Source: Bdellovibrionales bacterium
GTDB lineage: Bacteria; Bdellovibrionota; Bdellovibrionia; Bdellovibrionales; JAMPXM01
Reading direction: 5' to 3'
DNA length: 64,000 nucleotides
NCBI GenBank assembly: GCA_016713885.1
Contig: JADJOF010000005.1
Coordinates: 248,001 to 312,000, forward strand
The position numbers were made by a program, and so were the translations under genes. Shown here one piece after another: positions 24,036 to 32,275 of this stretch. The notes below the pieces were generated by a model. That model worked only from the letters and a program-made list of their open reading frames with translations, had not been told where the DNA came from and made no database searches. The first letter of the stretch is position 1. Every line of letters begins with the position of its first letter.

Positions 24036-24905
24036 TCAAGAAGAGCGCTCATGACGCGTTGGTCTTGTTCGAGAATTTGAAAAAAGTGCTGTTCGCGAAC
24101 CGGGGAAGCGGAGCGTCTCGAGAGAGTGCTCGTAAAGTGCATCGTTCAATTGACGATGAAGTTCTTGATCCTGCGTAAGGTCGACATCTTTGCCTTGGAC
24201 CCATGCCGTATCCACCCGCACGCGGATCGCATAGTCTCGCGAGTCGGGCATGAGGTCGCGCAACTTTCCGGGATGTCGTGTTTGAACGCACGATAGGTCC
24301 TTGGGATCAAGACCACTACCGAGAAGAATCTCGGAGGCATCTTGCAGAATTTGACCGATCAAGTCCTCTCGGTAATAGGCAAATACTTCGCTCTCGGCGA
24401 GATGCTGATTGTAGAATGGAATCGCGCTGCGTTTGAGGAGAGGCGGAAGTGTTTGCTCCATTTCGCTCACGAGGCTGCGGTCAGCTGCGGTTGCCCCCTC
24501 TTCGACAAAAAAGTCCCATTCGGCGTGAGAAAGCTCATGAAAAACCGTTGTTGCGTTGATATTGGCCGCCGTTCCCGTGGTGAGGGCCATCTCCTCAAGG
24601 GTTCGAATACGCGTGCCTTCAAGCGTAGTCGTGATCGTCATCTCGGGCTGAAGAACGAGGGTGTTGGTCCAATCGTTATAGGCGGCCGCCGCATCGGCCG
24701 AGACCACTCCCCAGCGCTGAAGCAGTGACGGATGCGCAATGAGCGTTTGCCTCGCAGCCGAGTGAAGCCGGGGGGCCTCAATCCGGGCCCGGTTAAAAAG
24801 CGATTGGAGGAACGCTGAGGCGTGAGTTTCGTTCTCGGCGCCAGCCACGGACGCAGAAAGGAGAGCCAGGGCCGATATAGCGACTTTGAGGAAGTTTGTC
24901 TGCAT
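24036..24905 (-). CDS. Secreted protein with HELSH metallopeptidase-like motif
   Basis: 289 residues. The signal peptide MQTNFLKVAISALALLSASVAGAE is clear. The mature part contains 'ATTVFHELSHAEWDFFVEEG' near residues 118-137, an HExxH motif of zinc metallopeptidases followed at a plausible distance by Glu residues. The rest ('LVLQPEMTITTTLEGTRIRTLEEM', 'NQHLAESEVFAYYREDLIGQIL') matches no family I can name. Its last codons overlap a TTG in frame with adh, and it heads the minus-strand chain 24905-19871. The protease assignment is tentative; it may be an inactive relative. Confidence 0.65.
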   Translation of the reverse strand: MQTNFLKVAISALALLSASVAGAENETHASAFLQSLFNRARIEAPRLHSAARQTLIAHPSLLQRWGVVSADAAAAYNDWTNTLVLQPEMTITTTLEGTRIRTLEEMALTTGTAANINATTVFHELSHAEWDFFVEEGATAADRSLVSEMEQTLPPLLKRSAIPFYNQHLAESEVFAYYREDLIGQILQDASEILLGSGLDPKDLSCVQTRHPGKLRDLMPDSRDYAIRVRVDTAWVQGKDVDLTQDQELHRQLNDALYEHSLETLRFPGSRTALFSNSRTRPTRHERSS

Positions 24906-25082
24906 GCGCGGGTTTATATCGCATCTCTGGTCATCAACCGAGGGCGAAGATGGGACCGTGTTGTATCTACTGACGATCCGGCAGTTTCTTCATGGCTATC
25001 GATGATTTCTGAACGGAGTCTTTGACCTTTGACCGTTCCCCCTTCAGGGTGGCCGAAATCGTGTTCCAAGGACGTGTTTACC

Positions 25083-26813
25083 GTGTCAAAGCCTAAAGCT
25101 GAATCGACTCCCACAATCGAAACCTTTGCTGATCTCAAACTCAGTGAGGAGTTACTTTCTTCGCTCGTTAAGATGGGCTACGAGAAGCCGACTCCAATTC
25201 AAACGGCCTGCGTGCCCGTTCTTTTGGATAGCGCGACAGACGTTGTCGCTCTGGCGCGCACGGGTACCGGTAAAACGGCGGCCTTTGGTATTCCGCTTAT
25301 TGAACGCCTCGATGCCAATAAGAAATCGATTCAAGCTTTGGTTCTTTGCCCGACGCGTGAGCTTTGCGTACAGGTTTCAAAGTCATTGACTGAGATCGGT
25401 GCCGGCAAACGTGTTCGTGTTCTGTCGATCTACGGCGGCGACTCTTATCGTCGTCAGCGCGATGGATTGGCGCGTAGCCCACACATTGTTGTCGCAACAC
25501 CGGGCCGCTTGATCGATCTTCTTGATCAGGGCGAAGTTCCTTTGAAGAGCGTGCAGACGATTGTTCTCGACGAAGCTGACGAGATGATCTCGGTTGGTTT
25601 TAAGGACGCTCTCGATCAAATTCTTCGCACAATGGAAGGCGAAGATCATCGCACATGGCTTTTCTCGGCAACAATGTCTCGCGAAGTAAAGCGTGTTCAA
25701 GAGAACTTCTTGCCTAAAGCAAAGCTGATCGATGCTCGTGGTGGCGAAGAGAAGCCGCGCATTCGTCAGCAGTACATGCTGACCTTTGAGGAAGATCGCT
25801 TTGAAGCTTTGAAGCGTTACCTGCTGATTCACAGCGATTTCTACGGTTTGATTTTCTGCCAAACCAAAGCGGAAGTCGTCGCTCTTGAAGAAGAGCTCAA
25901 GCGCGATGGATTTAAAGTCGCATCGTTACACGGTGATAAAGTTCAGCGTGATCGCGAGTCCGTTTTTGCTGCTTGGAAGAAGCACGAAGTTTCCATCGTT
26001 GTGGCAACCGACGTAGCCGCTCGCGGTCTTGACGTTCAGGGCCTCACTCACGTTGTGAACATGAGTCTTTCGCGTGAGTTTGAAACTTACGTTCACCGTA
26101 TCGGCCGTACTGGCCGTGCGGGACGCGAGGGTATTGCTCTGACGTTTGTTTGGCCAAAGCGCATGGCGCTTTTGAAGCAGCTTGAGAGCCGCATTGGTGA
26201 GAAGCTTGAGTTCGTTCATGTTCCTGATGCAGCAGAGGTGTCACGCGCCGTATTGTCTCGCGAGCTTCTTGCGCTCTTGACTCCAGAGCCAAGCTTTGAT
26301 GAAGGCAACGCCTTCCATCGCGCTGTAAAGCAGAGCCTTGCCGGTTCGCCAATTCTGGATCTGACGTCGGCTGACGAGATCATCGCGATTCTTGCGCGCG
26401 TGATTGAGAACAAGGCGCCACAAGTATTGGATCGTCCTTATGTGAAAATGCTCTCAGCTGAGTCGGCTGCAGGTCGTGGCGGCTCCTCGTTAGGAGGTCG
26501 TCCTTCTGCCGGTGGTCGCCCATCAGGTCGCCATCCGTATCACGGTAAGCGCGATCAGCGTCCGAGCAGCGGTGGCGGGCCACGTTTTGGTGTTCGTCGC
26601 GGTGGTGATGAAGCGGCGTCGTCGGACTCGCGTCCATCGGCTGCGCGGTCGGTTGGTGGACGGGCCGGTGGTAAGCCTGTCGGTGGTCCAGCGAAGAAGC
26701 GCTTTGATCGTCCCGAGCGTGCGGCAGCAGGTCGCAAAGACGACGGCCAAGGTGGTAGCCATCCGTTCCGTCGTGATCGTGCCTCAAAACGAGACAGTCA
26801 CCAGAATCGATAG
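25083..26813 (+). CDS. DEAD-box RNA helicase (DeaD/CsdA-like)
   Basis: About 576 residues from GTG 25083, with AAGGA about 10 bases upstream; the frame is open further up but only to a TTG without a site. All core motifs are present: Q-motif 'MGYEKPTPIQ', I 'ARTGTGKTAAF', Ia 'PTRELC', Ib 'TPGR', II DEAD, III SAT, V 'VAARGLDV', VI 'HRIGRTGRAGREG'. After the two RecA domains comes a C-terminal tail of about 120 residues very rich in Gly, Arg, Ser and Lys (RGG-like), which binds RNA in DeaD-type helicases. Role: ribosome assembly and mRNA turnover, often at low temperature. Confidence 0.93.
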   Translation: MSKPKAESTPTIETFADLKLSEELLSSLVKMGYEKPTPIQTACVPVLLDSATDVVALARTGTGKTAAFGIPLIERLDANKKSIQALVLCPTRELCVQVSKSLTEIGAGKRVRVLSIYGGDSYRRQRDGLARSPHIVVATPGRLIDLLDQGEVPLKSVQTIVLDEADEMISVGFKDALDQILRTMEGEDHRTWLFSATMSREVKRVQENFLPKAKLIDARGGEEKPRIRQQYMLTFEEDRFEALKRYLLIHSDFYGLIFCQTKAEVVALEEELKRDGFKVASLHGDKVQRDRESVFAAWKKHEVSIVVATDVAARGLDVQGLTHVVNMSLSREFETYVHRIGRTGRAGREGIALTFVWPKRMALLKQLESRIGEKLEFVHVPDAAEVSRAVLSRELLALLTPEPSFDEGNAFHRAVKQSLAGSPILDLTSADEIIAILARVIENKAPQVLDRPYVKMLSAESAAGRGGSSLGGRPSAGGRPSGRHPYHGKRDQRPSSGGGPRFGVRRGGDEAASSDSRPSAARSVGGRAGGKPVGGPAKKRFDRPERAAAGRKDDGQGGSHPFRRDRASKRDSHQNR

Positions 26814-26829
26814 AAGAAATAAGCTTAAG

Positions 26830-26858
26830 TTCGGTCATAATCTTCGGATATGACCGAA
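26830..26858. promoter_or_regulatory. Hairpin TTCGGTCATA/TATGACCGAA over the 26850 start
   Basis: Ten-base perfect arms with a 9-base loop. The 3' arm contains the ATG at 26850, so the start codon would be paired in the RNA. It lies 17 bases after the helicase stop codon and may instead be part of the helicase transcript end. Confidence 0.4.
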
Positions 26859-27728
26859 TTGGAAAAACAAAACGCCCGGACAATGTTGTTGTCGCGGGCG
26901 TTTGTGTTTGTTGGATTTGCATCGATGATGTTACTGGCGCTTGAAGCGGATGCTGCAAGTGCCGGGCGTTTTTTTAAGTCTATCGTTTTTTCCGTGGGCG
27001 CCCCGTATCGATATCGCGGATACTCTTGGCATTCGTATGGATGGCCTGGTTTTTTTGGGACAATAGGCCTTGGAATTTTCTATTACCTTTTGAGCTTTTG
27101 GAACGAAGCGAAGGTGCCAGCGGATGGGAAAGGGCGTCTTGCTCAGTCAGAGATCGAGGACTGGCGCACTTCGTCTGGTGAAATGTTCTACTTTAGTGGT
27201 TGGGCAACCGAGACGCGGAGCCTCTGTTGCATTGAGAGTACCGATGGCATTCGCAATGATGTCGTGACTGAGCGCCTGCGGGCACTTGACGACGAGATGG
27301 CGCGTCGGGGACTTCGGCTCGATCGTGTGGTGTTGATTTCCGTGAATGGGGAGAGAGATACCTCAGCGAAGCGGGAACATTGGCTGAAATTTAACCGTCT
27401 CGGAGAGCGGTGGAGCTTTATCGCCTCGAGTTCGACTGCAGCGGTTCAAAAGATGGTCTCGCGGTTGCCTTCGCGGGGGTTGAATCGTCCCTCTATTGCT
27501 TTACTCGATGGACGGGGCCGACAATTGGCCGTTATTGATCTCTTTGAACTTCCCATTCAAGCGTTGGCGATCAAACTTGTCGAAAGCAGTCAGCAAGCAT
27601 TTCGTGAGGCGGCAGAGGATCGTGAGCGTCAGAGTGCGGCCGGTCACTATGAAGCGGACTTCTCTGATCGTTCACTTGATGCGTTGGTGGAGCATAGTCG
27701 TCGATCAAACGACGACTACTACTGGTGA
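26850..27728 (+). CDS. Membrane protein with thioredoxin-like C-terminal region
   Basis: 292 residues by the longest ORF. Two N-terminal hydrophobic segments (about 14-34 and 65-85, 'AFVFVGFASMMLLALEADAAS', 'FFGTIGLGIFYYLLSFW') precede a soluble domain (about 110-260). That domain has a layout faintly like SCO/thioredoxin-fold proteins ('MFYFSGWATETRSLCCIES', 'ALDDEMARRGLRLDRVVLISVNGERDT', 'KREHWLKF'), with vicinal Cys-Cys instead of CxxC. The start is uncertain: a hairpin covers ATG 26850 and a terminator-like hairpin lies over codons 8-18, so ATG 26883 or a later Met may be the true start. Function unknown. Confidence 0.55.
   Translation: MTELEKQNARTMLLSRAFVFVGFASMMLLALEADAASAGRFFKSIVFSVGAPYRYRGYSWHSYGWPGFFGTIGLGIFYYLLSFWNEAKVPADGKGRLAQSEIEDWRTSSGEMFYFSGWATETRSLCCIESTDGIRNDVVTERLRALDDEMARRGLRLDRVVLISVNGERDTSAKREHWLKFNRLGERWSFIASSSTAAVQKMVSRLPSRGLNRPSIALLDGRGRQLAVIDLFELPIQALAIKLVESSQQAFREAAEDRERQSAAGHYEADFSDRSLDALVEHSRRSNDDYYW
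26871..26905 (+). terminator. Terminator-like hairpin inside the 5' end of the 26850 ORF
   Basis: AACGCCCGGACAA pairs with TTGTCGCGGGCGTT (one G bulge), followed by TTGTGTTTGTT. This is the form of a rho-independent terminator for the helicase gene, but it lies within the annotated N-terminus of the next ORF. Confidence 0.5.
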
Positions 27729-27739
27729 GAGGCTCTGAA

Positions 27740-29818
27740 TCAGGACGCCACTTTGGCGCGTGCGCTGCGGGCCTGTGACGCCACCGAGGAGTTTCGCGCG
27801 GACTCAAACTTTTCAATCTGACCGATGAGTCGATGCAGATCGACACGTGTCGAGTAGTAAACGGGGTCTTGTTCTTTGAGCAGGCGTGCGATCTCTCCGA
27901 GAGCATAGAGGCCTGAAGCGCGTTTCGCGTCATCGTCAACCGAATCCAAAATCATCGAGTTCAGTTTGGAGAGAATCTCTTTGGTCAGTTCGCGGCTTCC
28001 GGCATGAACGAGGGCATTGGCGGCAACGCGGTTGTTGGTGTTGGTGAATAGCTTCGGTATAGGGCGGGCCTTCGGGTTGACCTTGAGAGTGCGCAGCACT
28101 TCGACCGTGTTGGCGACGGTGCGCGGATCTTTGGCGTCGAGGAAGCGTTCGAGACGTTCAGCCTCTTGCTCAAGAATATCGTCGGTTGGAACCAGATGCG
28201 GAAACAGCATGATGATCGCTGATACGAGTTTGATCCACTCAGGACTTTCTTTACTTCGTTCGCCAGCATGTTCAAGCCAGCTGATCAGAGATGGCGCAAG
28301 TCGATAGTGAACGCGATAGACGTTGAGCGACTTGAGCTCAGCGACAAGCGCGAGTTGCATCTCAAGATTGAAGGTCTTCATCTGCGCAATGGCTTCTTCT
28401 ATCGTCTCAAGCAGTGCTCGATCGGAGCGGTGAGTTTGGAGAAACTTGAATCCGGATGTCTTGAAAGCGGCCAGATGGAACGAGATCGGCTCATCTCCGA
28501 GCCAGCGGTGGAGAGAGACCTTTTCGCTATAGCCCTTGAGCTCGAAGGCACCGACCGGTTCGAACTGCTGGCGGCTCGAGACGTCGTCAAGATGCCGTTC
28601 TGCCAAGTAGAGCGTGTTGTCGGTTTTCTCGGTTACGGTTGAAAGAATGCGGACCGTCTCAATGAGAACGCCACCAGAAAGCGAGAAGCCATCCACCTGT
28701 TGGGCAAATCGCAAAGTTCCATGCGCGAGCGCTGATTTGACGGTGAACGGGTGGCCCTCGGAAGTGGTTTTGGCGTTGAGCTCTTTTGCTAGGTTATGAA
28801 TATCGCGGACGGCGTAGATGCTGATTTGAATCGAGCTGTGCGGAGCCTCGTCTTTGAAGTAGTAGATCACCTCGTCGCCCACGAACTCATAGATCAGGCC
28901 GTCGTAGCGTGAAACGATCTCGGTAAGGCCTTCGAAAAAACTATTGATGTGCTCAGCGAAGCGATCGCGATAGGGGCTATTGAAGATCCTCGAGAAACCG
29001 TTGATGTCTGTTCGAACGAGCGTGCATTCAAAAGTGTAGGGCGGTTCTTTTCCGCTGAAGATTTCTCTCTGCAGTGCCGGTAGGACTTGTTTTGTGAGTT
29101 TGAGATTGTCGTGCTTGAGGGCGAGCTCTTGATTTTGGAGACCGCGGAGTCCGGCCGAGATGGCCTCTAGGTCAGCCGAGTGCGTTCGATTGGGATCGGT
29201 CTGAATTCGGCCGGTGGTTTCGATTTCTTTTTTCAGTCGCTGCAGGTCGCGCGTGTGAAGCCAAAATGCTCCGGCGGCAAGCGAGATGAGAATTAGGATA
29301 TCCTGAATAAGAACTTTCCACATGTCGGATTTGAAAATCGTGTTGGTGATATTAGGTGTTGCGCGTTTGTCTATTCCAAGCGTCAGCATCGTATCAATGG
29401 CGAGCATTTGCGTTCGTTCGCTGAAGTTTGCGTCGATGTAGTCTTTGCCTGCGCGTGCTTTACGAACACTATAGGGCGTGTCGATGGCGAGGTCGTCGCG
29501 GATGGGCTTAGTGTAGGCGAGAAGATTGTTTCGATAGACGAGAAAATAGCTGATGTCTTTCTGTTCAAGCGCTTCGCCGAGCATATTGTCGAGCTCCGTT
29601 TCGGCGCCGGCTCGATAGAGTTGTTCAGCAAGACTGATGTAGAGCTTGAGTTTTTTCTCGCGTTCAAACGTGAGTTTTGCACGGTTGTCTTCGATATCCA
29701 TGACGAGCGAGAAGGGAAGGTAAATAGCCGTGGTGAGACCGACCGCGATCAGCACGAGCGCGAAGAGCGAGAGTTTCCTTTTTTTGCCAGGGCTGCTCGG
29801 CGCGGTTTCGGGGAGCAT
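27740..29818 (-). CDS. Membrane-bound class III adenylate/guanylate cyclase
   Basis: 692 residues. A membrane helix (about 17-38) and a second (about 170-190) flank an extracytoplasmic sensor region. The cyclase domain (about 265-430) has the metal-binding Asp residues in 'LVRTDINGFSRIFN' and 'LIYEFVGDEVIYYF', and later 'SALAHGTLRFAQ' and 'GGVLIETVRILSTV' blocks. The C-terminal 230 residues are helical repeats, probably HEAT/ARM-like, with no enzymatic motif. Substrate choice (cAMP or cGMP) cannot be decided by eye. It begins 3 bases after the stop of the 29822 gene, so is coupled to it. A cyclic-nucleotide-binding protein is coded at 63255. Confidence 0.82.
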   Translation of the reverse strand: MLPETAPSSPGKKRKLSLFALVLIAVGLTTAIYLPFSLVMDIEDNRAKLTFEREKKLKLYISLAEQLYRAGAETELDNMLGEALEQKDISYFLVYRNNLLAYTKPIRDDLAIDTPYSVRKARAGKDYIDANFSERTQMLAIDTMLTLGIDKRATPNITNTIFKSDMWKVLIQDILILISLAAGAFWLHTRDLQRLKKEIETTGRIQTDPNRTHSADLEAISAGLRGLQNQELALKHDNLKLTKQVLPALQREIFSGKEPPYTFECTLVRTDINGFSRIFNSPYRDRFAEHINSFFEGLTEIVSRYDGLIYEFVGDEVIYYFKDEAPHSSIQISIYAVRDIHNLAKELNAKTTSEGHPFTVKSALAHGTLRFAQQVDGFSLSGGVLIETVRILSTVTEKTDNTLYLAERHLDDVSSRQQFEPVGAFELKGYSEKVSLHRWLGDEPISFHLAAFKTSGFKFLQTHRSDRALLETIEEAIAQMKTFNLEMQLALVAELKSLNVYRVHYRLAPSLISWLEHAGERSKESPEWIKLVSAIIMLFPHLVPTDDILEQEAERLERFLDAKDPRTVANTVEVLRTLKVNPKARPIPKLFTNTNNRVAANALVHAGSRELTKEILSKLNSMILDSVDDDAKRASGLYALGEIARLLKEQDPVYYSTRVDLHRLIGQIEKFESARNSSVASQARSARAKVAS

Positions 29819-29821
29819 TCG

Positions 29822-31225
29822 CTATGGCTCCGTTCGTGTTTGGACGAGACGATCGAGGTCTTTTCTATAGACAAAAGTCGTCTGCGGCTTGATCGCTCCG
29901 TGTGGACGCTGCTCGTGATCGCGAACTTGAATTTGATGGCGAGCGAGCGCCTCGGTGAACTCTTGCTTTCCGAGCTCGTCGTAGACGCGGCGATAAGTGG
30001 CGAGGAGGAACTTTGTGAGCTCTTGCTTCGTTGCCGACTTGAAGTTGAGGCCTTGTTGGCTTTGCGCAGCTGGCTGGCGTGGGTCTGATTGCGTGTGTGT
30101 ACTGGCGGTGCCTGCCGTTGGTGTCGCTGTCGAAGCGAATCGGCCTTTTGGGACCGGGGCATCGGCGCCGTCGATTCCGATTTTCTCAGATGACCGCGCG
30201 CCGTCGCTACCACTGAGTGGTGTTGCGTCGACTGGTTTGGGTTGCCTTGTGGCCGCCAGTGTCTGGCTCAGCGTCTGTTCTTTTATTTTCGGATCACTTT
30301 TGAGAAATGGATTCTCGAAGCCGAGATTGAGGCCGTCGAGCTTTGCAAAGTGCACCGGTTTATCCTTGAGACTTGCGACGACAAACTGCGCGGAGCCGCT
30401 TTTTTGCATCTCTTTGTAGGCTTCTCCGCGAGCGACCGATCGTTTGTTGATGGTCTCGGCGGTAAGTGTGCTGGCGACTTCGCGCGCGGCCTTTTCAGCT
30501 GTGTCGATCAGGAATGTGGCGCGGCCCTTCTGCAGATCGCGGCGATTGCTGCTGCTGCCAAGGGTCGCGTTTGGGTTCTCGGTGCTGATCGACGCGATTC
30601 CTCGAGTGGGTTTGTTCTGGCTTTTACTGCGCGTGGCTGCGGCGAGGGCAAGCGCGTCAGTGTCGACGCCCTGAGTGACGGGGCCGCTCCACGGGATCGG
30701 ACTTGTGCGCGTGCCGAGCGCGATGAGATCGGCGGTTGAGGAGTTGTCGGGGAGTTTTTCGACTTGGGACTTGAGGTGGGCTTCGGTCCAGACGGGGGCC
30801 GTTGGCATTTTTTGCGGAAGCGAGTCTTCGTCTGAACAGCTACTTGCTTCAGCGGAGTCGAGGAAAAGAAAATGAGGAAACCTGATCGGCTTGGGCATTC
30901 GATGTGGTACCGAGACTCTTACCAAGGATCTGCAAGATGCTTCATTTTGCAGTGTTTGAATGTTATCTTGAAGGGAACTCAGATAAGCCGGACCAGCCAA
31001 GGTGCGACTAGGTCTCTCGGTATCTGAGGAGTGTGCCTTGATATCCGTTTGAGTCGGAATCTCAACAGCCTTAAGACCGTAGATAGCGTTTTCACTTAGC
31101 CGAACTTGCGAGTTCAAATTGCTTAGTATGGTGGCTTTTCGTCCGGCGTGTTGAATTTGCGATGAGAGTTCGGCAACTTTTTCGCAGTTGAGCCCTCTAG
31201 CACAGCAGTTCACGAGAGGTTCCAC
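29822..31225 (-). CDS. Protein of unknown function, in frame with the upstream secreted protein
   Basis: 467 residues from a GTG. The N-terminus has 'NCCARGLNCEKVAEL', a Cys-rich stretch, and most of the rest is Ser/Thr/Pro/Lys-rich and probably disordered, with a short ordered C-terminus ('KFLLATYRRVYDELGKQEFTEALARH'). It is in the same reading frame as the secreted protein ending at 31235, separated only by a TAG and three codons (CAC AAG TTT). The two may therefore be one protein of about 743 residues with 'LEESLHAVGLE-stop-HKFVEPLVNCC' spanning the join. No signal peptide of its own supports that view. It is coupled to the cyclase gene downstream. Confidence 0.5.
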   Translation of the reverse strand: MEPLVNCCARGLNCEKVAELSSQIQHAGRKATILSNLNSQVRLSENAIYGLKAVEIPTQTDIKAHSSDTERPSRTLAGPAYLSSLQDNIQTLQNEASCRSLVRVSVPHRMPKPIRFPHFLFLDSAEASSCSDEDSLPQKMPTAPVWTEAHLKSQVEKLPDNSSTADLIALGTRTSPIPWSGPVTQGVDTDALALAAATRSKSQNKPTRGIASISTENPNATLGSSSNRRDLQKGRATFLIDTAEKAAREVASTLTAETINKRSVARGEAYKEMQKSGSAQFVVASLKDKPVHFAKLDGLNLGFENPFLKSDPKIKEQTLSQTLAATRQPKPVDATPLSGSDGARSSEKIGIDGADAPVPKGRFASTATPTAGTASTHTQSDPRQPAAQSQQGLNFKSATKQELTKFLLATYRRVYDELGKQEFTEALARHQIQVRDHEQRPHGAIKPQTTFVYRKDLDRLVQTRTEP

Positions 31226-31234
31226 AAACTTGTG

Positions 31235-32053
31235 CTATTCTAAACCGACAGCGTGTAGGCTCTCTTCCAGAAATGTAGCGGCAATGCTTGGTGGATTCGC
31301 AGTAGCTCGCCACTTTAAGATGATCGAATTGCTCACAGTATTGTAGGAGCCCGGATAGGCGTCACTATCGGTAGTACAGGCTACATAGAGCCTTTTCTTA
31401 TCGGATAGCTTATGCGTCAGACTTTGTTTGACAAGGGCTTCTATTTGACCGGACTCATTTGCAAAACCGTATTCGTTAAGGCACGTGAGATAGCGCGGTC
31501 CGTTGGTTGGGCGTGTAGACTGTTCTCTAACAAGTACTTGAGCTACACCAGTAAAAAGGGTGTCTTGATCTTCTTTGCTCATCTTTTTGGCGAAGCAGGA
31601 GGCGTCGAAAAACTTCGCGGCTTTCAGCTCTTTCGTTTTTTTCTTAACGGCCGCGTCGAACTTTGCTGCGGCTTCAATGTTCGTGATCTCATATGCGGTA
31701 GTGGCAATGAGACTTGTGTCTTCGCAGGTCGCGCCGTCGTCCTTCGCCATATTGTGAATCATGTGCGGCTCTTCATTCAGCATGACTGGGCGATAGGACT
31801 TTCCATCACCACTGAGAATGAACCGTGTCGTTGTGATTCCAGATTTATCGGAAGTGCGAATTTCAGCACGAGTGAATTGCCCAAAGTAAGGATGTGAGAA
31901 TGTCAGTCGAGAGTTGTCGCGTAGAACAGTGTACTGAGTGGGAACTCCTGCGCCGTACGCATCGCTTAAGACCTCGATGGGTCGTGATCCGCTGGCAAAG
32001 GCAGTGGAGGAGATGAACCCAAGAATAAGGAGGATGACTTGTCTCAGTTGCAT
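31235..32053 (-). CDS. Secreted protein, probably the N-terminal part of a split metallopeptidase-like protein
   Basis: 272 residues with a signal peptide (MQLRQVILLILGFISSTAFA). The mature part has a repeated mixed fold and cysteines ('DDGATCEDTSLIATTAYEI', 'FDASCFAKKM', 'YLTCLNEYGF', 'YVACTTDSDAYPG'). The C-terminus ends 'FLEESLHAVGLE', similar to secreted zinc peptidases where an ExxH-containing helix is followed by a second His, and the next codons after the TAG stop read HKF in the same frame. The metal-binding first His of HExxH is Glu here, so activity is doubtful. The divergent gap to 32276 carries the palindrome at 32133. Confidence 0.55.
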   Translation of the reverse strand: MQLRQVILLILGFISSTAFASGSRPIEVLSDAYGAGVPTQYTVLRDNSRLTFSHPYFGQFTRAEIRTSDKSGITTTRFILSGDGKSYRPVMLNEEPHMIHNMAKDDGATCEDTSLIATTAYEITNIEAAAKFDAAVKKKTKELKAAKFFDASCFAKKMSKEDQDTLFTGVAQVLVREQSTRPTNGPRYLTCLNEYGFANESGQIEALVKQSLTHKLSDKKRLYVACTTDSDAYPGSYNTVSNSIILKWRATANPPSIAATFLEESLHAVGLE

Positions 32054-32132
32054 ACGTCTAGGAATCGGATCGGACGAATGGTTTCATGAGGGCAGTCCAG
32101 AAATAGGGATTCGTAAATGAATCTGAGTGGTT

Positions 32133-32147
32133 GTCTCATTTTGAGAC
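32133..32147. promoter_or_regulatory. Palindrome GTCTCA-TTT-TGAGAC between divergent secreted-protein genes
   Basis: Perfect 6-base arms, 3-base centre. It lies 80 bases upstream of the 32053 start and 129 bases upstream of the protease start at 32276. The region 32054-32275 contains no gene. Matching sites occur at 15367 and 52712. Confidence 0.5.
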
Positions 32148-32275
32148 GGCGCCAAAACGCGTCTCAGGGCCGTAAATTGTCTGTGGATAACTTATAGGCT
32201 CAAACCAGGACGGGCTTGAGCCTGAATTGTCAGTGCCCCGACTTTGCTTATGTATAAAGGCACAAGGGGGCCGCA

